From the NCBI RefSeq assembly GCF_001695855.1, contig NZ_MBSS01000002.1, positions 1-64,000 on the forward strand: a DNA stretch of 64,000 nt, written 5' to 3'. A program made the translations under genes and the position numbers. Positions 27,167 through 35,238 of this stretch are shown here, in pieces (position 1 is the first letter of the stretch; each line of letters begins with the position of its first letter). This stretch comes from Ensifer sp. LC163 (GTDB lineage: Bacteria > Pseudomonadota > Alphaproteobacteria > Rhizobiales > Rhizobiaceae). The notes below the pieces were generated by a model. The model saw only the letters and a list, made by a program, of their open reading frames with translations, was not told where the DNA came from and searched no databases.

Positions 27167-30100
27167 CCGTTTTCAACGATGCGGGTGACGCCCGCGGTTC
27201 GGATCGCAATGACCAGGAGGTGACGGGTATTGCGATCATCGGCATGTCTGGCCGCTTTCCGGATGCCCCGTCGGTCGAGGCGCTTTGGGATCTCGTGTGC
27301 GAGGGGCGGCACGCATTTTCGAAATTGAGACCGGAAGAAATCGAGGATGCGTTCACCGACGAGGAACGTGCGGCGGCGAACTATGTGCCGGCCCGGCCGC
27401 AGCTCCCTTACATCGACATGTTCGACGCCGAGTTCTTCGGCATGTTCCCGCGGGAGGCGGCGGTCACAGATCCCCAGCACCGCGTCTTTCTCGAGGTCTG
27501 CTGGGAGGCGCTGGAGCGGGCCGGGTACGATCCCCACCGCTATCCCGGCTTGATCGGTGTCTTCGCCGGGGCTTCGATGCCCACCTATCTCATCAACAAT
27601 GTCCTGGGCGAGAGGGCGAAGACCGAGGAGTTCACCTCCAACTATCAGATCGGTTGTTTCCAGCAGATCGTCGGCTCGGTGACGGACGTTCTGGCGACCC
27701 GTATCGCCTACAAGTTCAACCTGCGCGGACCGGCAATCGCCATCCAGTCGGCCTGCTCCACGTCTCTGTTGGCCGTGTCCCAGGCCTGCCAGAATCTGCT
27801 GACCTACAGCTGCGACATGGCGCTTGCGGGTGGGGTATCGATCACGATCCCGCAACGGCGCGGCTATATCTACCAGGAGGGCGGCATGGTTTCGCCCGAC
27901 GGCGTCTGCCGACCGTTCGATGAACAGGCGGCCGGAACGGTTTTCGGCAGTGGCGCGGGCATCGTTTTGTTGAAGCGGCTTGAAGACGCGCTTCGGGATG
28001 GCGACCGGATCTTCGCGGTCATTCGCGGCTATGGCATCAACAACGACGGTTCGGACAAGATCGGGTTTACGGCGCCAAGCGTCGACGGGCAGGCGGATGC
28101 GATTTCGTCGGCTCTGGCAAACGCGGGCGTCGATCCCCAGACGATCGGCTATGTCGAATGCCACGGCACCGCGACCCCGCTCGGCGATCCGATCGAGTTC
28201 GGCGGATTGTGCGCCGCCTTTGCCGAGGCGGGCGACAAGCGGCAGCTTTGTGCCCTGGGCTCGGTCAAGGGCAATGTCGGTCACCTCGATGCGGCCGCGG
28301 GCGTCTGCGGACTGATCAAGACCACGCTGGCGCTCTATCACGCCAAGATACCGGGAATGGCGAATTATCAACGGCCGAACCCGCGCATCAATCTCGACGA
28401 CAGCCCCTTCTACATTCCCGCCAGCACCACCGACTGGCCGGCCACCGAAGGTCCGCGCCGTGCCGGCATCAGCTCGTTCGGCGTCGGCGGCACCAATGTC
28501 CATCTCGTGCTTGAGCAGGCGCCGGTGTCGCAAGGCGACGTCGCCGACATGGCGCGGGGGCCGTATATCCTGCCGCTGTCTGCCCGCAACGAAGCCGCGC
28601 TTGCGGCCATGCGGCTGAACCTGCGTGATCATCTGCAGGCGCATCCGGCGTTGCCGCTGTCGCAGGTCGCGCACACGCTGCAAACTGGACGGCGCGCCTT
28701 CAGCCATCGCACTGCCATTGCCGTCAACGATATCGACCAGGCGATCGAGCGCCTCGGCGGCGAGCGAACGCCGAGCGCGGTCGCGACGGACAGGCCGTCG
28801 CTCGCCTTCATGTTCCCCGGCCAGGGATCGCAATATGTCGGCATGGGAGCGGCGCTCTATAACCGCGAGCCGGAATTCACCCGCTGGATCGACAGGGGCA
28901 CGGAGTTGCTCCGGGCACCGCTGAAGACGGACCTGCGCGATTTCATCTGCCACGCTGGCACGGTGAGCCAGGCCATGGCCGACGAACAGCGCGAGACCCG
29001 CATAGCGCAGCCCTGTCTCTATCTCGTCGAATATGCTCTGGCACGGCTATGGATGAGCCGTGGCTTGAAGCCCGACGCCATGATCGGCCATAGCGTCGGC
29101 GAATTCGTCGCCGCGACGCTCGCCAATGTCATCTCTTTCGAGGACGGAGTGCGGCTCGTCGCTGCGCGCGGACGCTTGATGCAGTCGCAGCCGCAAGGCG
29201 CGATGGTTTCCGTGCGTGCGGATGTCGAGACAGTCTCCGCCCATCTCGGCGACGAGGTCGAAATCGCCGCAGTCAATGCCCCGAAACTCTGCGTGATCTC
29301 CGGCACCTTCGCCGCCGTCGATGCGGCGTGCGCTGCGATGGAGCGCGCCGGTATCGCCTTCAGCCGGCTTCACACGTCCCATGCGTTTCATTCGGCGATG
29401 ATGGACGGCGTCACTGATGCCCTGCGCGAAGAGACGGCAAAGGTCACCTACGGTACTGCCATAACGCCCTATATCTCCTGCGTCACCGGCGGTTGGCAGA
29501 CGATCGAACAGGGCATGTCACCCGACTACTGGGCGAAGCATTGCCGCGCCGCCGTCCGGTTTTCCGACGGGCTGTCGGCCCTTTGCGAGGGGCGGAAGCC
29601 TGTCTTGCTGGAGGTCGGCCCTGGTCGCACTCTGTCGGTCTTTGCCGCACAGACGCTCGCCCGCGATGCCGTCACCGCAGTCGTCCAGTCGCTGCCGGAA
29701 CATGACCGCGCGCATGCCGCCGGCGAAACCCTCGCCGAGGCGCACGGCAAGCTCTGGATGTCGGGCTGCGACATCAACTGGCCGACGTCGTCTTCTGCCG
29801 GCAGGGCACCGCTGGTGCTGCCTACCTATCCGTTCCAGCGACAGCGCCACTGGATCGACGCTCCAGCCTCGGCGCGGCGCGGCGTAAGCCGGCCGGCGTC
29901 GTCGGCCGTGCAGCCACCTGCCACCGAACCGGCTTCCATCGACACTCAAGCGCAACCGATTGACGGGATGAAAATCATGGATGTTGCCACACCAGTTGCT
30001 GCCGCAAGCCGTATCCCTGCATTGCAAACTTCCCTCATCACTTTGCTCAGCGACATGTCGGGGGAGGCGCTCGGACCGGGCGAAACGGGCGCGACATTCC

Positions 30101-33100
30101 TGGAGCTCGGCTTTGACTCGCTCTTCATCGGCCAGTTCGCCCAGAGGATCGAGAAGGACTACAAGATCAAGCTCTCGTTCCGGGAGCTCCTGAGCAATAT
30201 TCCCACCATCCAGGATCTGGCCGCGCATCTCGATCGGCAGCTGCCGCCCGAGCCGCAGCAGGCGCCGGCAGCCGCACCGGTGGCCACGCCGCCGCTCGCA
30301 GCGGCCGTGGCTCCGGCCGTAGCAGCACAGGCGCCGCTGCCGGTTTTGCCCGTCACGACGGCAGCGACTGTTGCCGGCATCGAGTCCGTCCTCCAGTCGC
30401 AACTGCAGCTGCTGCAGACGATCGTTTCACAGCAGTTGCAGGTGCTCCAGGCGACGGGTTCCGTCGCCACCCCGCCTGCAATCTCGATTGCTGCTTCGGC
30501 GGCGATCCCCAGCCCGATTGCGTCGAATGAGCCGCAGCCGGCGCCGAAGGAGCAGGTCGATCGCCCGGCCGATGGCGAGATCGGAGCGGAGCGCATCAAG
30601 CTCTACCGCCCGGGCGCCAAGAGCCTCGCGGCGGAGATGACCCCACAGAAACAGGCGTTCGTTTCGGAATTGATCGCGGCCTATGAGGAGCGAAACGGAA
30701 AGTCGAAGAGCTTCACCGACCAGAACCGGAAATGGCTGGCCGATCCGCGCACCGCTGCCGGATTCCGCCAGGACTGGAAGGAGATCGTCTTCCCCGTCGT
30801 TTCCGACCGGTCGAAGGGATCGCGCATCTGGGACGTCGACGGCAACGAATATATCGATCTGGTCAACGGCATGGGGCAGACGGCCTTCGGCCATGCGCCG
30901 GATTTCGTCGTGGAAGCGGTGAAGGCGCAGGCCGACGCCGGATTTGCCATCGGCCCGCAGACGCCGCTTGCCGGCGAAGTCGCCGAGATGATCACCGATA
31001 TGACCGGACACGAGCGCGTGACCTTCTGCAACACCGGCTCGGAAGCCGTCATGGCGGCCATGCGGGTGGCGCGCACGGTGACCGGCCGGGACCGGATCGT
31101 GGTTTTCGGCAATGATTATCACGGGCAGTTCGACGAGGTGCTGGTCAAGGGCAAGAACCGAACGGGCGCGCCCGTCGCGATACCGGTTGCCGCCGGGATC
31201 CCGTCTGCCTCCGTCGCCAACATGACGGTGCTTCGCTACGGCGATCCGGAAAGCCTTGAGTGGATCAGAGCCAACGCCGGCGATATCGCCGCGGTGATCA
31301 TCGAGCCGGTTCAAAGCCGTCATCCGGAATTGCGGCCGGTCGAGTTCGTGCGCGAGCTGCGCGATATCGCGACGAAATCCGAATTCGCACTGGTCTTCGA
31401 CGAGGTCGTCACCGGCTTCCGCGTCGACCCCGGCGGCATTCAGGCGGTCTGGGGCATCAAGGGCGACATGGCGACCTATGGCAAGGTCATCGGCGGCGGC
31501 ATGCCGATCGGCGTGCTGGTCGGCGACAGCCGCTTCATGGATGCGCTTGACGGCGGATGCTGGAACTACGGCGATGAAAGCGTTCCGATGACCGCGCCGA
31601 CCTTCTTTGCCGGGACGTTCGTGCGCCATCCTCTCGTGCTTGCGGCGGCCAGGGCCGTTCTCCAGCACATCAAGGGCGAAGGGGCCGCACTCTATGGCGC
31701 CGTCGCCGATCGTACACAGGCTCTGGTCGCGGAGATCAACGCCGATCTCACCCGGCGCGGGATCGCCAAGACCGTCAACGGCTACAAGAGCTGGTTCTTC
31801 ACCGACTTCGGCAGCAACGACCCGCTCGGCTCGCTCATCTATGCCAAAATGCGCATGCAAGGCGTCCATATCCAGGACGGCTATCCCTGCTTCCTGACGA
31901 CCGCCCACAGTGAGGCGGATTTCCAAGCGATTGCCGCCGCCTTCCGCACGAGCCTTGACGCATTTCAATCGGTCGGCATCCTGGGCACGCAACGCCAGGC
32001 AGAGGATATTGCGCCAGCGCCCGCAGCCGTGATCGCTGCCCGACCGTCAACGGCGCCGCTGACGGAAGCGCAAAAGGAGATCTGGCTGGCTGCCCAGGTC
32101 GGCGACGAAGCCTCGTGCTCCTTCAACGAGTCCTTCACGATGGTTTTGGACGGGCCGCTTGACCGCGAGCGCCTTGGTCGGGCGCTCGACGCGGTGGTCG
32201 CAAGACACGACGCACTGCAGATCCGCTTCGGCCGGGCAGGCGATCATTTCGAATTCATTCCCGATTTCGAGCTCGATGTGGCCGATATCGACCTTGCCGG
32301 TGAGAGCGATGGCGAGGCGTTGTTCCGACAGCTGATCGATGAGGATGCGCACACCCCCTTCGATCTTGCCAACGGGCCGCTGGTCAGGGCTTCCATCGTC
32401 CGGGTGGCGCCCGATAGCCACCGCCTGGTCCTCACGGCGCATCACATCGTCTGTGATGGCTGGTCGGTGAATGTCCTGATCCAAGAGCTTGCCACAACCT
32501 ATTCGGCCTATGTGCGCAACGCCGAGGCCGGGCTGGCGCCGCCGCTGTCCTTTGCCACCTATGCGACCGATCTGGCTCCCAATGCGGAGATATCAAACGC
32601 GACCGAACAGTTCTGGCTCGACCAATACAAGGATGTCCCCGACCTGCCGGAAATGCCGCTGGATCGGCCGCGGTCGGATCGCCGCAGCTTTGCCGGCGGC
32701 ACCGTCACCGGCAACATAGAGGCGGAAACCTACAAAGCCCTGAAGAAGGCGGGTGCAAAGTCCGGCGCCACGCTGTTTTCGACCTTGCTGGCGGCGCTGC
32801 AGATCATGATCTCCCGCCTCTCCGGGCAGGACGACATCGTCGTCGCCGTGCCTTCGGCCGGGCAGAGCCTGCTCGATGGCCAGACGCTCGTCGGCCATTG
32901 CGTCAATCTCCTGCCGCTTCGCCAGACGGTCTCGTCCGATAAACGCTTCGACGAGCACCTCAAGGCGACGCAGCAGCTCGTGCTCGGCGCGTTCGAGCAC
33001 CAGGACTACACCTACGGTACGCTGGTCCGAAAGCTCGGCGTCAAGCGCGATACGCATCGCCTGCCGCTGACCGAGATCCAGTTCAATCTGGAGCGGATTC

Positions 33101-35238
33101 CGGACAATCTGGAGTTCGGCGGGCTGCAGACCAGGATCGCGTCGAACGCCAAGGCGTTCTCCAATTTCGACATGTTCTTCAATCTGACCGAAAGCCCCAA
33201 GGGCGTTCGCATCGATGTCGACTACAATGCCGAAGTGTTCGAGCGCAGCACGATCGAGCGCTGGATCGGCCATTTCGCGACACTGGTTACGGCGCTGGCT
33301 GCCGACATGACCCGGCCGATCCACGATCTGCCGCTGCTGTCTGCGGCCGAACAGGCCTGGCTTGCCGAGGGCCTGAACGATACGTCCGCCGACTACGATC
33401 GCGACGCATTCGTCTTCTCGCTGTTTGCCCGCAGGGCTGCCGAGCAGCCGACCGCGGTCGCCGTCGAACTCGACGGCGAGACGATGACCTATGGCGATCT
33501 CGAAACGCGATCCAACCAGCTGGCCTGCCGGATCCAGAAGGCAATCCCGGAACCGGGGCAGCGCGTGGCACTTCTGGTCGAACGGTCGCTTGAAATGGTG
33601 ATCGCCCTGCTGGCGATCATGAAATCGGGACATGCCTACGTGCCGCTCGACCCGGCGCATCCGGAAACGCGCCTGTCGCAGACACTGGAGGTTGCGCGGG
33701 TCGCGGGCATGATCTGCGATAGCGACCGGGCGGAGGGGCTGGCGGGCAAGGATGTCGCCATCCTCCGCATCGACGGCGCCGCCGGGGCTGCAAACTTGGC
33801 AACGGAGCTGCCGAAAATCCCGACGGACGCAGCGACAGCCGCCTATATCATCTTTACCTCGGGATCGACCGGAGCCCCGAAGGGGGTCGAAGTTTCCCAT
33901 CGTGCCCTGGTCAACTTTCTGACGTCGATGGCGCGGGAACCGGGGCTTAACGATCGCGACACGATCGTCGCGGTGACGACGATCTCCTTCGACATTGCCG
34001 GCCTCGAACTCTACCTGCCGCTGATCACCGGCGCCAAGGTCGTGCTTGCCGGCCGGCACACGGTGCAGGACGGTTTTGCTCTCGTGCGGCTCGTCGAAAG
34101 CAGCCGTGCGACCGTGCTTCAGGCGACGCCGACGCTCTGGCAGATGCTGGTCGAGGCCGGCCTCAGCCGCCCGGGCCTCAAGATGCTGTGCGGCGGCGAA
34201 CCGCTTCCCAAGGCGCTGGCATCCTCATTGCTCGGTCGCGGGGCCGAGCTGTGGAACATGTATGGCCCGACCGAGACGACGGTCTGGTCGTCGGTGCAGC
34301 GGATCGAAGATGGCGAAAAGCCGGTCACCATCGGCCATCCCATTGCCAACACGCAGCTCCTCATCCTCGACAAGGCCAACCGGGTTGCCGCCATCGGCGT
34401 CACTGGTGAACTGCATATCGGTGGCGAGGGCCTCGCCAACGGTTACTTGGCCCGCCCGGATCTGACAGAGAAGGCCTTTGTCGATATCGACATCGGCACC
34501 GGAACTGTCCAGCGTCTCTACAAGACCGGCGACGTCGGCCGGCGGCTCGCGGATGGTTCGCTGCAATTGCTTGGCCGGCGCGACCAGCAGATCAAGCTGC
34601 GCGGTTTCCGCATCGAGCTCGGCGACATAGAGGCTGCGATAGCCAGTGCTCCCGGTGTTCGCCAATGCGCTGTTGTCGCCGCCCAGAACAGCAACGGCGA
34701 CAAGCAGCTGGTCTGCTATGTCATTCCGGAAAACCAGGACAGCAAGCCGTCGACATCCATGCTTGCCGCGCATGCGGAGGCCAATCTGCCTGCACATATG
34801 GTGCCCGGTTTCTGGGTGCTGGAGGAGGCGCTTCCCCAGACGGCGAACGGAAAGCTCGACCGCAAGACGCTCGAACAGCGCGGCCTGCCGCAACGCGAGG
34901 TCGCCGCCATCAGGGTACCGCCGCGCACCGCCATGGAGACACGGCTCTGCGAGATCTGGTGCGACGTCCTGAACTCGCAGGAGATCGGCGTCGAGGACAA
35001 CCTCTACGCGCTCGGGGCGGATTCACTGATCATCTTCCGCATCGCCGCCCGCATGCTGGACAGTGGCCTGCGCCTGGAGGCGAAACATCTGATGATGCAT
35101 CCCTCCATCGCAGAACTGGCCACCTTTGCCGAGACACGCGACGACATCGATCTGAACGGCACCCAGCCGCAGGTCCCTTCGCTGAGAGATTTCCGCAATG
35201 GCGCCCGGCGCCGGTTTGAGCAGGTATCACGAGCATGA
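27163..35238 (+). CDS. Hybrid PKS-NRPS: KS-AT-ACP-AMT-C-A-PCP
   Basis: A 2691-residue megasynthase. KS, residues 20-455, with triad C198, H334, H374. AT, 547-835, with S644 in GHSVGE and a malonyl-type HAFH at 740-743. ACP S986. An Ala/Pro-rich linker with a Gln/Leu helix (1072-1098) leads to a class-III PLP aminotransferase of the glutamate-semialdehyde type, about 1155-1600, with D1413 and PLP Lys K1441. C domain 1630-2065 with intact HHIVCDG (1760-1766). A domain, TSGSTGAPKG at 2232-2241 and K2564; hand-derived code D-I-L-Q-L-G-M-V-W-K, which resembles glycine codes. PCP S2621. The KS-AT-ACP-AMT-C-A-PCP order is that of mycosubtilin MycA and microcystin McyE, where the AMT converts a beta-keto to a beta-amino group. 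No KR, DH or ER is present. Coupled by ATGA overlaps to both neighbours. Confidence 0.93.
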   Translation: MTVFNDAGDARGSDRNDQEVTGIAIIGMSGRFPDAPSVEALWDLVCEGRHAFSKLRPEEIEDAFTDEERAAANYVPARPQLPYIDMFDAEFFGMFPREAAVTDPQHRVFLEVCWEALERAGYDPHRYPGLIGVFAGASMPTYLINNVLGERAKTEEFTSNYQIGCFQQIVGSVTDVLATRIAYKFNLRGPAIAIQSACSTSLLAVSQACQNLLTYSCDMALAGGVSITIPQRRGYIYQEGGMVSPDGVCRPFDEQAAGTVFGSGAGIVLLKRLEDALRDGDRIFAVIRGYGINNDGSDKIGFTAPSVDGQADAISSALANAGVDPQTIGYVECHGTATPLGDPIEFGGLCAAFAEAGDKRQLCALGSVKGNVGHLDAAAGVCGLIKTTLALYHAKIPGMANYQRPNPRINLDDSPFYIPASTTDWPATEGPRRAGISSFGVGGTNVHLVLEQAPVSQGDVADMARGPYILPLSARNEAALAAMRLNLRDHLQAHPALPLSQVAHTLQTGRRAFSHRTAIAVNDIDQAIERLGGERTPSAVATDRPSLAFMFPGQGSQYVGMGAALYNREPEFTRWIDRGTELLRAPLKTDLRDFICHAGTVSQAMADEQRETRIAQPCLYLVEYALARLWMSRGLKPDAMIGHSVGEFVAATLANVISFEDGVRLVAARGRLMQSQPQGAMVSVRADVETVSAHLGDEVEIAAVNAPKLCVISGTFAAVDAACAAMERAGIAFSRLHTSHAFHSAMMDGVTDALREETAKVTYGTAITPYISCVTGGWQTIEQGMSPDYWAKHCRAAVRFSDGLSALCEGRKPVLLEVGPGRTLSVFAAQTLARDAVTAVVQSLPEHDRAHAAGETLAEAHGKLWMSGCDINWPTSSSAGRAPLVLPTYPFQRQRHWIDAPASARRGVSRPASSAVQPPATEPASIDTQAQPIDGMKIMDVATPVAAASRIPALQTSLITLLSDMSGEALGPGETGATFLELGFDSLFIGQFAQRIEKDYKIKLSFRELLSNIPTIQDLAAHLDRQLPPEPQQAPAAAPVATPPLAAAVAPAVAAQAPLPVLPVTTAATVAGIESVLQSQLQLLQTIVSQQLQVLQATGSVATPPAISIAASAAIPSPIASNEPQPAPKEQVDRPADGEIGAERIKLYRPGAKSLAAEMTPQKQAFVSELIAAYEERNGKSKSFTDQNRKWLADPRTAAGFRQDWKEIVFPVVSDRSKGSRIWDVDGNEYIDLVNGMGQTAFGHAPDFVVEAVKAQADAGFAIGPQTPLAGEVAEMITDMTGHERVTFCNTGSEAVMAAMRVARTVTGRDRIVVFGNDYHGQFDEVLVKGKNRTGAPVAIPVAAGIPSASVANMTVLRYGDPESLEWIRANAGDIAAVIIEPVQSRHPELRPVEFVRELRDIATKSEFALVFDEVVTGFRVDPGGIQAVWGIKGDMATYGKVIGGGMPIGVLVGDSRFMDALDGGCWNYGDESVPMTAPTFFAGTFVRHPLVLAAARAVLQHIKGEGAALYGAVADRTQALVAEINADLTRRGIAKTVNGYKSWFFTDFGSNDPLGSLIYAKMRMQGVHIQDGYPCFLTTAHSEADFQAIAAAFRTSLDAFQSVGILGTQRQAEDIAPAPAAVIAARPSTAPLTEAQKEIWLAAQVGDEASCSFNESFTMVLDGPLDRERLGRALDAVVARHDALQIRFGRAGDHFEFIPDFELDVADIDLAGESDGEALFRQLIDEDAHTPFDLANGPLVRASIVRVAPDSHRLVLTAHHIVCDGWSVNVLIQELATTYSAYVRNAEAGLAPPLSFATYATDLAPNAEISNATEQFWLDQYKDVPDLPEMPLDRPRSDRRSFAGGTVTGNIEAETYKALKKAGAKSGATLFSTLLAALQIMISRLSGQDDIVVAVPSAGQSLLDGQTLVGHCVNLLPLRQTVSSDKRFDEHLKATQQLVLGAFEHQDYTYGTLVRKLGVKRDTHRLPLTEIQFNLERIPDNLEFGGLQTRIASNAKAFSNFDMFFNLTESPKGVRIDVDYNAEVFERSTIERWIGHFATLVTALAADMTRPIHDLPLLSAAEQAWLAEGLNDTSADYDRDAFVFSLFARRAAEQPTAVAVELDGETMTYGDLETRSNQLACRIQKAIPEPGQRVALLVERSLEMVIALLAIMKSGHAYVPLDPAHPETRLSQTLEVARVAGMICDSDRAEGLAGKDVAILRIDGAAGAANLATELPKIPTDAATAAYIIFTSGSTGAPKGVEVSHRALVNFLTSMAREPGLNDRDTIVAVTTISFDIAGLELYLPLITGAKVVLAGRHTVQDGFALVRLVESSRATVLQATPTLWQMLVEAGLSRPGLKMLCGGEPLPKALASSLLGRGAELWNMYGPTETTVWSSVQRIEDGEKPVTIGHPIANTQLLILDKANRVAAIGVTGELHIGGEGLANGYLARPDLTEKAFVDIDIGTGTVQRLYKTGDVGRRLADGSLQLLGRRDQQIKLRGFRIELGDIEAAIASAPGVRQCAVVAAQNSNGDKQLVCYVIPENQDSKPSTSMLAAHAEANLPAHMVPGFWVLEEALPQTANGKLDRKTLEQRGLPQREVAAIRVPPRTAMETRLCEIWCDVLNSQEIGVEDNLYALGADSLIIFRIAARMLDSGLRLEAKHLMMHPSIAELATFAETRDDIDLNGTQPQVPSLRDFRNGARRRFEQVSRA

